This document shows, in pieces, positions 33,101 to 44,265 of a stretch of DNA of 64,000 nt (position 1 is its first letter; each line of letters begins with the position of its first letter). Source of the DNA: Drosophila miranda (taxonomy: Eukaryota > Arthropoda > Insecta > Diptera > Drosophilidae); assembly GCF_003369915.1 (NCBI RefSeq), contig NW_022881603.1, positions 40,966,624 to 41,030,623 of the forward strand. Direction: 5' to 3'. A model generated the notes under the pieces. It saw only the letters and a program-made list of their open reading frames with translations, did not search any database and was not told where the DNA came from. Position numbers and translations under genes: made by a program.

Positions 33101-36100
33101 GAGATAGATAAACGTCCGTACGCAGAGGTAAACATTTTTGAGCGGCCAGTGCTTGGGTTGTTAGATAAGGGGGCAGCGATGAGTGTAGTTGGTGGGAGTT
33201 TGGCTAAACAAATAATCACCAGTAGGATTCCATTTAAACGGGGAATCTCAGTTGCTCATACTGCAGATGGCAAGCGGCAGGAGGTTCTGGGACGATTGAG
33301 AACTCCAGTCACCTATGATAAGGTTGTGAAGGACTTGGAACTATATATCATTCCATCGCTTAGCCAGGACTTATATCTAGGAATTGATTTTTGGTCCACG
33401 TTCAATTTATTACCTCCGGAGATGCAGGTAGCAGAAATTTGTCAGGAATCGCATGAACTAACTCCAAGCCAGAAAGAGGATTTGCAGAAGGTTGTGTCGA
33501 GATTTCCATCCTTTGCAGTCTCTGGTTTGGGTAGAACATCGGTTTTGTCGCACTCGATCGATGCAGGAGATGCCAAGCCCGTAAAACAACGGCATTTTCC
33601 CGTGTCACCAGCAGTGGAGAAATTGCTGTATGCCGAAGTGGACAGGATGCTCAAATTAGGAGTTATTGAGGAATCTGATAGCGCCTGGTCCTCTCCAGTT
33701 GTGCTAGTCCAGAAACCGGCAAAGGTTAGACTTTGCCTAGACAGCCGGAAGGTCAATGCCGTTACACGAAAGGATGCCTATCCGTTGCCGCAAATAGACG
33801 GTATACTAAGTCGCCTCCCCAGAGCAATGTTCATCTCGAGTCTAGATCTCAAGGATGCCTATTGGCAGATACCCTTGGATCCGGAGTCTCGGGACAAAAC
33901 TGCTTTCACAATTCCGGGTAAACCTCTATATCAGTTCAAGGTCATGCCGTTCGGTCTCACCAACGCGTCGCAAACCATGTCCAGATTGATGGACAAGGTG
34001 ATCCCGGCGGAACTTCGCAATGAAGTCTTCGTCTACTTGGATGACTTGTTAATTGTTTCCGATAGCTTTGAGTCGCATCTAAAGGTATTGAGAGTTGTAG
34101 CGCAGCATGTTCGATTGGCCGGATTAACGCTTAACGTGGAAAAGAGCAAATTCTGTATGCGTTCGGTGAAGTATCTTGGTCATATCGTCGGGGAGGGTGT
34201 CATTCGAACGGATCCCGGGAAAATTTCGGCCATGATAGACTTTCCAGTACCGAACTCTCTGAAAGCCTTACGGAGATTCCTTGAAATGGTTGGATGGTAT
34301 CGTAAATTTATAGCAAATTTTGCGTCGATAGCTTCCCCTCTCACTGACTTGCTGAAACCCAAGTGCAGATTTGTCATGCCACCAGAAGGACGTACAGCGT
34401 TCGAGGAACTTAAAAAACTGTTGTGCTCTGCGCCAGTTCTTCGCAGTCCGGATTTCAACCAGCCGTTCTTTGTGCATTGCGATGCCAGCAAATCAGGAGT
34501 TGGGGGCGTCTTGGTTCAAAAGACTCCAGAGGGAGACGAATTTCCGATAGCTTTTGTGTCGAAAAAACTTAATAAGGCGCAAAGAAATTATTCTGTGACC
34601 GAGCAAGAGTGTCTGGCGGCAATCGTTTGCATCAACCGTTTCAGAGCGTACATTGAAGGACATGATTTTACGGTTATCACCGATCATGCATCTCTGAAAT
34701 GGCTCATGACTCAGACGGATCTACATTCGCGGCTAGCCCGATGGGCATTAAAGTTACAGGGCTTTAACTTCAAAATTGAACACCGGAGTGGTCGTTTAAA
34801 TGTTGTACCCGATGCCTTGTCCAGAGTCAATGAAAAGATTTGGCGGCCGTGGATGTTGGTTATGGTCAAGCAGTTGATCTCGAGTCCCCAGCTTTTAAGT
34901 CCGCCGAGTATGTAGAACTGGCAAGCAGAATAAAAGCCAATGACGTTAACCTGCCGGATCTGAGGGTGGTCGAAGGTCTTGTGTACAGGAAGTGTGATTT
35001 CGCCACAGGGAGTACTCTTCATGATAATTTTATCTGGAAGTTATGGATCCCACAGAGTCTTATTCCAGAGGTGTTAGCCAATGCTCACGACCATCCCTTA
35101 GCATCGCATGGGGGAGTTCATAAGACTTTAGAGCGAGTGCGACAGTTTCTCTATTGGCCAAGTTTAGTCAAAGATGTAAAAGCATATGTACTCGCGTGCG
35201 ACACGTGCAAATCTACTAAAGCACCGAACTCTGTCCATCGACCCCCGATGGGAGTGGCACCTGAGTCGCAGAGGTTTTTCCAAAAGCTATACGTCGACTT
35301 TCTAGGCCCGTATCCACGCTCAAAAAGCGGGAACATTGGTATATTTATAGTGTTAGACCACTATTCAAAGTTCGTCTTTCTGAAAGCTGTTAAAAAACTA
35401 ACGGCTGATCTTGTGATCAAGTATCTGCAGCAAGATCTGTTTCATTCTTTTGGCTTTCCGGAGATCATTGTATCGGACAATGGCTCTCAATTTAAGTCGG
35501 AAGTCTTCCAGAAGTTTCTCAAGGCGCACAACATATCACATACGGCCACAGCAGTATACTCTCCGCAGTCGAATGCATCAGAGCGAGTAAGCCGGTCTGT
35601 AATTGCCGCCATTCGCTCATAGGTGAGGGCAGATCAGAAAAATTGGGACGAGGAGCTAAGCAGTATTTGTTGCGCATTGCGAACCGCGGTCCATTCCAGC
35701 CTCGGAACTTCGCCGTATTATATGGTATTTGGGCAACAGTTCGTTAGCTCCGGGGAAACATACAAAATTCTGAGAGCTCTTCGATTGTTGGAAGATAAAT
35801 CCCTAGTGTTTTCCAAGGAGGATTCGTTAGAGTTGGTACGTAGCAAGGCTTTAACGATAATGGAGAAGCAAAGGGCAAAAAACGAACGGATTTACAATTT
35901 GAGATCAAGGGAGATTTCGTATCAAGTGGGCCAAGAGGTGTTCAGAAAGAACTTCAAGCAGAGTAACTTCCAGGCTGGCTATAGTGCCAAATTGGGCCCA
36001 GCATATGTGAAGGCCAGAATACGCAAGAAGATAGGGAATGCTTATTATGAATTAGAGGATCTTCAAGGACGATCTATTGGGCGATACCACGCGAAAGACT

Positions 36101-36111
36101 TAAAACAATAG
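33101..36111 (+). pseudogene. Gypsy copy 2 pol with frameshift and internal stop
   Basis: Same domain order and motifs as copy 1, including LLDKGA and the shared TAG after AAIRS (35620-35622). In addition one base is lost near 34834 (GAAAAG against GAAGAAG) between RNase H and integrase. The first open part therefore ends at 34915 and the integrase resumes in another frame at about 34840. This lesion is private, so it arose after the duplication. Confidence 0.85.
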
Positions 36112-36177
36112 CTGATCCGCGCAGTTTGGATCCGACTTGTGTGATACCACTAAGTCAGATCTTCGGCGGGGGGTATT

Positions 36178-37999
36178 TGTAACGCTTGTATCAGCCGAGA
36201 GAGCTAGTTCGCAGCGCCATCTAGTGGTCGGCATCGTAATGGCCGTGGCAGAGCATACACCCTCTATGGGTGTGGTTTGGGAGGTCACGAAAAGGGGCAT
36301 AGGAAAGGGTGATAGATTTAACAGCCCAGATTGTCAACTTTCTCTGGCATTTCCCTTGTTCTATGAGAGGGCCCGAAGGTTCTAGCATGTTGAGAGGCTT
36401 GGCTTCGGTCTCTTCCCGTTTTGGCGCTCGACCAGAGCATTCGTTTTCTTTTATCAGAAAAAAAAATATATTTTAATCTCAGTGCTTCAGAAACGAGAAA
36501 GTCTTGAGTTAATCCGGCGTTAGTTTTTCCAATCTAGGTAAGATGGAGAAGGGGAGGAAGTAATTGGTCAAACTAGTTAGATGATTTCATCCGCATAGGA
36601 CCGGCTATTGGCGCAGTTTATACGGCAGAAGAGGAACGCCGTGTCGCCGTATTTTCACTTCAAAACCGACCCGGTTCAGCCTCACGGATCCAAAGACGCC
36701 GAGGCGTCGAGGAGATCGAGCGGCCGAGGGACGCAAAAGGGGTCCGGAGAAGCAGCCGAAGCTGCAGTGGAAAATTTACAGGCCCAAGTACCCGGGCGCC
36801 AACGACGCTAGTGGGAGTTGAGTGGTTTTTGGAAGGAAAAAAAAATTCAATCGTCTGGTTGGAGAGCGAGCCAAGGAAGGGCTACATAGCGCAGACTGAG
36901 CGCGACCAAGAACAGTCTGAGATTTCGAGTGGCGTCGCGAGTGATAGTCGGAAACAGTCCGATTGCGGAAGGTCGGAAAGAGATCGGGAAGGCAGAAATT
37001 TGAAAAGAAATAATATGTGTGCTGTCGAGTGTTTTATGTTAATTTAAATAATTTTTTTGTTAGTTTTTTTTTGAGAAAGACATCGGCAGTCGGCAAGGGG
37101 CGGCGCGAACGAGAAAAAGAAAAGGGCCGAGAAAGTTTTTTCGAAGTTTTCGAATGCAATGAGTCGCTCAAGGTAGGTGTGGAGAGAGGAAAGTGGGGAA
37201 TTTTTGAGTGAGTTTTTGTGTGCTTTATGCCACTCTCTATCGGAGTTCTCGTTCCAGGTCCGATTCTCCTCCGGAAAGCGCTTTCGTCGGTGGACATGCG
37301 GATCTGCGGGTGAATGTGAAAGAGAAATGTAAAAGACTCAACTCAAACGATTTGACTCGAGTCCCACTGAAAAAGTAAAGAGGAGAAGGACAAATACTTT
37401 ATATGCTTTCCCCCTTACTGTTTCTATTTCTTCCCCCCTTTCGGTTTGGCCGTTGTTAATCTTTTTATATGTGAAATAATTATTCATTTTATTTATCACT
37501 ATTATTAAATCATTTTGAAATTCCATCTATTTTATCTGTTTTATGCGTACCTATTTTTGGGTTAGGTTTAGTTTTAGTTTAGAAATTTGTTTATTTAGGA
37601 TTCAATAAATTTTATAATGTTCTGGAATATAGTTTTTGTTTGCCTTCGGCTAGCCAGATGCCCCTGAGAGCCCCATGAGAACGCAGAGGGGTCATTCCAT
37701 GAAAATTGCGACTTGGGGATGGCCAAGGAAGGGAGGGTCAATCCGCTTCAACGAGATCTGAGGCGAGGAAAAGCGTTCGGGGACAGGTCGAAGAAAGAGC
37801 CAATTATGTGCTCAGTCGAATTTTAGGTCCAAATTAACTCTCGTCGTAGCACGCACAAATTATAACCTTGTAATAATGAGAATGGGCATTAAGTGAGAGG
37901 AGGGCAAGATCACCACCCCAACTAGCCGACGAGCCTCCCAGCCGGGAATATCTGCGTGCCCCCTTCTCTAACTCCCCGACACCTGCCAAATTCGTTACA
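36178..37999 (+). repeat. Gypsy LTR 3 (3' LTR)
   Basis: 1822 bp, same termini. Its right third carries private changes (CTCAAGGTAGG, AATTTTTGAGTG, GCGGATCTGCGGGTGAATG, TTCTGGAATATAG, TCTCTAACTCCC) absent from LTRs 1 and 2. Confidence 0.9.
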
Positions 38000-38003
38000 A
38001 TTT
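38000..38003. repeat. Right target-site duplication (ATTT) of the Gypsy array
   Basis: Matches the ATTT at 18510-18513 on the far side of the array. Confidence 0.8.
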
Positions 38004-38404
38004 CCAGATGTCTTTTCAGTCCCTCCCAGCTTCGCGGACACGTTATGGGTACGTGCACCTGGTCGCTGCCTTTTTTCATCAGGTAGCAGCTTTGGTTTGA
38101 CTTTTCGCTGTCATCTGTCGGGCGAGTGGAGAACTTCAGCGTGGATTGCAATTGCTTTTTGCGGCACGCGCAGTAAACTTTTCGCCCTCCAAGTTTTTCA
38201 ATTTTCTTCAACGTTTTCCCAGCATTTATGTCCTCTGCCCTTTACGTTGACAGTGTACACGGTACAGTCTTGAACAGATTTTCTGGTGGTGTAATGTTTT
38301 AGCCTTTTGAAATTGTACCCCAAAGCACATCCGCTTGGGTTCGCTCTACTCTGACAGGGAGTATAGCAACAATAATCTTTAATATGCATAAATTTGCCAG
38401 TCAT
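38004..38404 (-). pseudogene. 5' part of the unrecognised gene split by the Gypsy array
   Basis: From ATG at 38404 the frame reads MTGKFMHIKDYCCYTPCQSR and on to HKCWENVEEN before a stop near 38205. An overlapping frame (38000-38211) reads GGRKVYCACRKKQLQSTLKF, then DDSEKSNQSCYLMKKGS and CPRSWEGLKRHLE up to the insertion point. The two frames meet at about 38205, so either a frameshift or a short splice joins them. The protein is cysteine-rich and unknown to me. It is interrupted in an exon by the 19.5-kb array and cannot be made intact. Confidence 0.45.
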
Positions 38405-39691
38405 ATGAGATACGATTAAATAAATAGCTGAATCTGCTACTGAAATAAAATTAATTTTTTCCCTTTCCGATACGAATCTCTATACGTACAAATTTGTTTG
38501 GAGTGGGCAAGGGGTACTCGCACGTCGACTCGAGAAAACTGTGTTTCTGTGAATATTTTTTACGATTTGCATGTCGCGTTGAATTTGATTAAAGGCCACG
38601 CTGCCCCCAAAGAATGAATTTATTTATTGGCGTTCCATCGCCGGACCGGATGCAACTGCCCCAACACCAACAACAGATGGTACTGCCCTACTGCCAAACC
38701 GTCGTTTTATTTATAATTTTTGTAGTAAATATATTCCGAGCAAAAAGGAAATTCATTTAAATTGTAATTATTGTTATTATTATGTTAGGGAAAAATATTT
38801 GTAGATACTCTTCCATCCCGCATAAATTACGTACAGCATTCACAAAGAAAAACTTTCTGAAAACAAATGAAATTGAAAGCAGACAACGCCTTTCCTACAG
38901 GGTGCTCGACGAGCGACAGAGTATTTTGGATTCGCGTTTATGGCCTGTAAGCAACGTAACAGACAGCAGTTGGAACGGTCGGATGTTTAACAGCGGAAGA
39001 ATGCAGTCAAACAGTCTCATTTTGCGATTTCTACGTTAACGTAGCAATTGCAGGAAATTGTTTCTTAAGAGTCAGACCTGCAGGAACGTACAGATATCTG
39101 AAACCCTTTAAAACTCGAACGGTATCTCACAATCGGTACAAAATCGCACAAGCTGTAATTAGGCACATAATGGCTTCGAATTAGCATATGTTGCTGTTGA
39201 AAAACTGGAGCTGGAACTGGAACTGCCGTGCAGGGCAGGACAGGCTCGGGCTCAGGCCCGAACCCTAATGTGACACACATTGTACGCTACAAAATTGAGT
39301 TAAGGATGACAGACGACGACTTTTGTTCCAGATAAAACTTTTCTCTGCTGCTAGGCTGGGGAGCGGTGGTCCAGAACTGCTTGAATCTAAGACTGGCAAA
39401 TACTTTGTGCAAATTGATTTAGTGAAAATGTTGTTTTGAAGTCTGCTCCAGCGCCCGTCAGTCAATTTGTTGAAATGGAAAGTTATTGCTAGACGAAATC
39501 GGGCAGCGAGTGGGAGTGCCTTAAATCTCATTACAAGAGGCTATTAAGTAGCCAGGCAGCAAGCTTTAAAGTGTTAGCCGGGAAATTCAATCAGGCGAAG
39601 GCATCCGACATTCTCCATTCGGCATTCAGCATCCAGGACTTGTCTCCAGGACTGGTCTCTGGGGCCATCAGAGCTCAGGCAGCAGGCAACC
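38405..39691. other. Unassigned intergenic sequence
   Basis: No recognisable gene or repeat. An 85-codon ATG frame at 38782-39039 on the plus strand lacks similarity and codon bias. Confidence 0.35.
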
Positions 39692-40171
39692 ATGCGTGAG
39701 TTTGAACTTTGACAAAGTTTTCGCCTTGTACCTTGTGCCATTGGGACAAGCGATTTGGGTTTAGTTCTCGCCCGGCATTCGATTATTACTCGTAGCCATA
39801 TTTCTTGTGGATTTTATTTCGGGTTGGACAACGGACTCGAGTGCGTGCTGAGTGGGCCATCGACTAGAAGCACACTCACAGTTGAATTATTGATTAAAGT
39901 GTTCGCTGGCTGCTCTTCTCCTAGTCCTTGACATACCCGTACATTTATTATATTTTTTTCACCTGCTTTCTGGCCCATCGCAACACTTATCCTGCGAAGA
40001 CGAAGACCTTTTTGTTGTGGTTAAGTGCCTCCACCTTTGTTGCGATCCTGCTGAATTTCTAATTAACCTTTTTTGGTTTCAGCTGTAGGTGGGGCGCTCA
40101 TCGCTGCGGCAGAATCATTTATCAGGCCCAGCCGGCTGACGATTAAACAGACAGACACTCGCTTCAAGTAA
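39692..40171 (+). CDS. Possible two-exon 30-residue small ORF
   Basis: ATGC is followed directly by the donor GTGAGT at 39696. A strong acceptor (pyrimidine run then TTTCAG, 40075-40082) precedes an exon that continues the frame as PVGGALIAAAESFIRPSRL and ends at TAA 40171. A first exon with only one codon and one base would be unusual but not unknown. The strong splice signals are the main evidence. No family is recognised, and the exons may instead be 5' UTR of a downstream gene. Confidence 0.3.
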
Positions 40172-40478
40172 ATGATATTCACGAGGTGGGATAGCCAAAC
40201 AGAACAGACCAAACAAACATCCAACAGGCAACAAAGAAGTTCAAAAAATTCCGCATCGGAATAATTGCTGAACCAAAGATTTCAAATAAAAGGTTGGAGA
40301 ATTTATTTGTGTCTATCAGACCTCATTCATACTCTCATGAAATAATCCCAGGCAGGTGAGATATACTAAAATCTTATTTTTTTGTAATTCAGAGAAGTTT
40401 TCAACTGCGGAATAAAGTAATTTCAAAACGCTGCATGATTGAGTTTTTCGAGGATATACTGGATATACTATAAACATA

Positions 40479-40483
40479 CATAG
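40479..40483. repeat. Left target-site duplication (CATAG) of the BEL array
   Basis: CATAG precedes the first BEL LTR and is repeated at 53963-53967 after the last one. A 5-bp duplication is normal for BEL/Pao. Confidence 0.8.
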
Positions 40484-40878
40484 TGTTCGGGCCAGCCGCT
40501 GAAGAATAACCGTAACTTTAACATTATTATTGTATGAGCAGAGAGAGCCGCCTATGTTGTAAAACGTTGACGTTCTGCAGAGCTGCTGCGCTCTCCCGCT
40601 AAAGGGGCTCTCTGCCGCCGCCACTTCGGCAACTACTTTGATCTGCTGCCGCCACTTCGGCAATCACTTTGATCTAACGCCGTCGTCTATAGTTTAGTTC
40701 TATGCTAAACCCTCTGCGCATTGGTTGCATATCGATCTCGCATAAAGTTTATCTGGCAATAGCAAGCAATCGGCTTCCGCTAAGCCACCAAGATTAAATA
40801 CGAATTATAAAGTTTAACCCAAAATCTCTTTTCATTTTTGAAACACATAGGTGCCAAAAAAGCTTGGCATCTCAAACA
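40484..40878 (+). repeat. BEL LTR 1, followed by primer-binding site
   Basis: Starts TGTTCGGGCC and ends CATCTCAAACA. The primer site TTGGTGACCCCGACGTGATA follows immediately (40879-40898), of the form common to BEL/Pao elements. Confidence 0.88.
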
Positions 40879-41214
40879 TTGGTGACCCCGACGTGATATA
40901 AAACCATTGCTTAATCGCGTTCCGTTAAAACACTTATTATTTATACAATATTTTGTTGTTGGGTAGTTTAACTACCAACAAATACATTTGGGTGCACGTT
41001 GAAAAACAGTTTAAAGTGCAAATTCAGTGAGAGTGCGGCTGGAATATTTATAGACAAATTCCGGTACTTTAAGCGTCGAATCTCTCATTCCCTGCGCAGC
41101 TGCAGCCGCGGTTCTTGACTTTTCGTGTCTTGCATTCTCGCTCTCGCGTCTATACATCGTCGCTTAAGCGGTATTTCATTTTCCGTTGTTGTGTCGAATT
41201 GCACAACGGTTAAC

Positions 41215-42693
41215 ATGGACAACGATCCGAATAAAGGCGCGGGCGGAAATATTGTGGTGGCTGATTCCAGACTGAGTCTGTATAAGCGTAAAAGTCAGTC
41301 ATTATATGATCGATTGCACAGGCTTGGCGAATCCTTCGCGGGGAATAAAATCGATAAGCTGACCGCCGCGGAAGTCGAGGTGCGCCTTGATATGTTGGCA
41401 GAAATTCGAGAGGAATTTAATAAGGCCCATAATGAGTTGGAGGCTCTCGATCAAAACGAGATTGGGAGTGAGCTGCGCGAAATCTTCGATACTCTTTTCA
41501 TATCGTTGAAAGCTGAGTTGCTGGCTGCTGTTGAAGTAAGCCAGTCACACGCCGCTGCCCATTTTACGACTCTGCCAAGCCATTCCGGACATAGTACCAT
41601 CATCATGGCTCACAAGCAGCGACTTCCTGAGCTGAAGGTGCCTAAGTTTTCTGGTGGATACGTCGAGTTCTCGGATTTTATGGCAATGTTCAAATCGGTG
41701 ATTGAAGCGAATGCGGATCTCAGTGACATCGAGAAATTCCAGCACCTTCGCTCTGGCCTCGCTGATGCGGCTTTGGATTCGGTTCGATCGTTAGAGCTCT
41801 CCAGTGCCAATTATCGTGCGGCTCTGGATATACTTAATAAACGCTTTAATAACAAAAGACTTGTTTTCCAGGCACACATCAAGAAGATTCTTGGGCTAAA
41901 GAGGGTAGACTCGCCTTCTGCTAAAAGGCTTCGGGAGTTTTCGGATGCAGTCAATTTACACATGCGAGCGTTGCAGACATTGGGAACTGCTGAGGAGATT
42001 TCAGGATTCATGGTCATCAACATGCTGCTGCAGAAGTTGGATTCGAAGACGCAAACCAAATGGGAGGAGCACACATCGTCGGATGCTATACCTACCGCAG
42101 AGGAATTCTTCGAATTCTTGCAGCAACGCTGCCAGAAAATGGAGCGGTTGGAATATGCTACAGCGACACACGCTAGTAGCGATCAGGTGGGAAAAAACCA
42201 TTCCTATGCACAGGTTAAGAAATCGTTTGTAGCTTCCAACTGTTCCGCCGACCCGTCTGTATGCGTCTTTTGCCACTCAGCGGGCCATGGAATATACTCG
42301 TGCAAGATATTCGGAAATCTCTCACCGTTGCTGCGCCACAAAGAAGTGAAGAAGCTTTCCCTATGCTTCAATTGCCTAAAGCCGGGGCACCGGACCCGCG
42401 CATGCAATAGTGGAAAATGTCGAGTATGCGGCGGTAGGCATCATAGTTTGTTGCAGTTCGATAGTATACAGCCCACAACACAAGGCTGCCCAGGTATTAC
42501 TCCTCCCGATCTGGCCGTTCAACCGGACACTCTTTCCGTTGCTCAAAATTCTGCTAGCAGCTCGTCTCTACCTTCGTCTACCTCTCTTGCTTCCCAAGGT
42601 CTTCACTCTGATGTCGTGCTTCTGGCTACAGCCGTGGTTCTCGTAAAGAATCGGTCTGGCGTTTTAGTTCCTTGTCGTGCCATCTTAGATTAA
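41215..42693 (+). CDS. BEL block A1 Gag (DUF1759) ending at the protease triplet
   Basis: From MDNDPNKGAGG, about 492 residues: a coiled N-terminal region, a DUF1759-type Gag core (LPELKVPKFSGGYVEFSDFM, RAALDILNKRF), two zinc knuckles (CVFCHSAGHGIYSC and CFNCLKPGHRTRAC) and a CRVCGGRHH motif. It ends at TAA 42691-42693. The next codons, in the same frame, continue GSQLHLV, so the stop sits exactly at the middle position of the protease D-S-G triplet. It has a 23-codon segment (ELREIFDTLFISLKAELLAA region) that block B lacks. Confidence 0.8.
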   Translation: MDNDPNKGAGGNIVVADSRLSLYKRKSQSLYDRLHRLGESFAGNKIDKLTAAEVEVRLDMLAEIREEFNKAHNELEALDQNEIGSELREIFDTLFISLKAELLAAVEVSQSHAAAHFTTLPSHSGHSTIIMAHKQRLPELKVPKFSGGYVEFSDFMAMFKSVIEANADLSDIEKFQHLRSGLADAALDSVRSLELSSANYRAALDILNKRFNNKRLVFQAHIKKILGLKRVDSPSAKRLREFSDAVNLHMRALQTLGTAEEISGFMVINMLLQKLDSKTQTKWEEHTSSDAIPTAEEFFEFLQQRCQKMERLEYATATHASSDQVGKNHSYAQVKKSFVASNCSADPSVCVFCHSAGHGIYSCKIFGNLSPLLRHKEVKKLSLCFNCLKPGHRTRACNSGKCRVCGGRHHSLLQFDSIQPTTQGCPGITPPDLAVQPDTLSVAQNSASSSSLPSSTSLASQGLHSDVVLLATAVVLVKNRSGVLVPCRAILD

Positions 42694-44265
42694 GGATCGC
42701 AGCTGCATCTCGTCATATCCAGGTTCGCCCAGCAGCTTCAGCTTAGGAGAACTCAATCGTCTGCACTTGTGTCTGGGCTGGGCGATACCAGCGTTTCTAC
42801 TGAGGGATCCACCATAAGCATTTGTATGCATTCTCGCACCTCTGCTTACACAACTACACTTACTGCTCTCATCGCCCCCACGATTACCGATTCTCAACCA
42901 AGTATGACAGTAAATGTATCCGATTGGCGTATTCCATCTAACATTCAGCTCGATGATCCTGCATTTTTCAATCCTCAACGGGTTGATCTTCTCATTGGTG
43001 CGAGCGTTTTTTATGATCTCCTCTGCGTAGGGAGATCAAACTCACCGATGGACTGCCTCTTCTGCAGACGACCCGGCTTGGGTGGATCGTTTCTGGCGGT
43101 GGACAGAAGGTATCAAGCTCGGCGCTTTTGGCTACGCACAATTGTCCAGATTCGATAGTTGAGATGGAAGCAAGGTTGGATAAAACTCTTCGTATGTTTT
43201 GGGAAGTCGAGAATTGTGTGGAGGCTGGGTTGAATACCAAAGAAGAAGACGATTGTGAAGCACATTTCGTAAGCCACCTTTTACGGCTGCCATCCGGGGA
43301 GTATGCAGTTCGTCTGCCGCTAAATAACAATACTGATCGTTTAGGAGAATCTTATGCTCAGGCTTATCGACGGTTCATCAGTCTGGAACGAAAACTGGAG
43401 CGTAATCCTACACTCAAGGAGTGTATTCCGCGGTATTCCGCCTTTATGAGGGAGTACATTGATTTGCATCATATGCACCAAGTCAACCCTGATTCCCGTA
43501 GTCTCTGCAAATATTTCTTGCCTCATCACTGTGTCCTAAAGGACGACGACAAAACTCCGTGTCGTTTTCGATGGATCCGCAGCTACATCAACTGGATATT
43601 CTCTAAATGATGTGATGATGACAGGCCCTGTTATTCAGCCTGCATTGTTTAACATATTGATTCGCTTTCGAACATATCCAGTCGCTCTCACTGGGGACAT
43701 TTGTAAAATGTACCGCTGCGTACGAGTGTCTCCACCCGACAATTTGTATCAGTGCATCCTATGGCGAGATTCCATCGAGTCCGAGGTTCAAGTCTACACA
43801 TTAGACACCGTCACATACGGGACGAGGGCTGCATCATTTTTAGCGGTCCGCGCAATGCACCAGCTGGCCATCGACGAGGGTGAGTCCTACCCTCTTGGCT
43901 CAGCTGCTCTCGGGCAGGAGTTTTACGTGGATGACCTTATTTCAGGCGGTAATTCGGTCGCACAGATCATGGACAAGATGCACCAAACATCAGCTTTACT
44001 GTCCCGTGGTAATTTTAGACTTAGGAAATGGTGCTCCAGTCACCAGGAAGTACTTGAGGGAACCCCTGAAGATGACATAGAGAAGTTCCTAAAGTTTAAT
44101 GATGGAAGCGACATTGCCAAAACTCTCGGCTTAGCGTGGTACCCTGCATCGGATCAGCTGCTTTTTGCCTTGTCCGCACTGGACACAAACTCAAAGCCAT
44201 CAAAGCGGTCGGTTTTGTCTACGATTGCGCGGTTCTACGACCCTCTTGGATTGATAAATCCAGAG
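42694..44265 (+). pseudogene. BEL block A1 pol (protease remnant and reverse transcriptase)
   Basis: In-frame protease continuation, then a private 1-nt loss near 43030 and a 9-nt duplication near 43423-43440. A frame change near 43562-43570 is shared by all three blocks. The RT frame (43612 onward) contains TGDICKMYRCVRVSP, FYVDDLISGG and LRKWCSSHQEVLEG, and ends in FYDPLGLINP. There it joins a new gag copy through about six filler bases. Confidence 0.8.

Larger units (their letters stand above)
18514..37999 (+). mobile_element. Ty3/Gypsy LTR retrotransposon array: LTR-internal-LTR-internal-LTR
   Basis: Three LTRs of about 1.82 kb (18514-20342, 27354-29174, 36178-37999) enclose two nearly identical internal regions (20343-27353 and 29175-36177). 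The repeat period is 8.82-8.84 kb. Only one target duplication flanks the whole array. Each internal region holds a tRNA-Lys-like primer site, a helentron inserted in the leader, gag, a zinc-knuckle frame, pol (protease, RT, RNase H, integrase) and a purine tract. The very long LTR and Lys primer site recall the Osvaldo/Ulysses group of Drosophila elements. Both copies are coding-defective. All open frames run on the plus strand, opposite to the disrupted host gene. Confidence 0.9.

Noticed and set aside
36137-36385. Frame across the junction of pol and LTR 3
   Set aside because: Spans noncoding 3' end and LTR; no domain and not present in the same form in copy 1.
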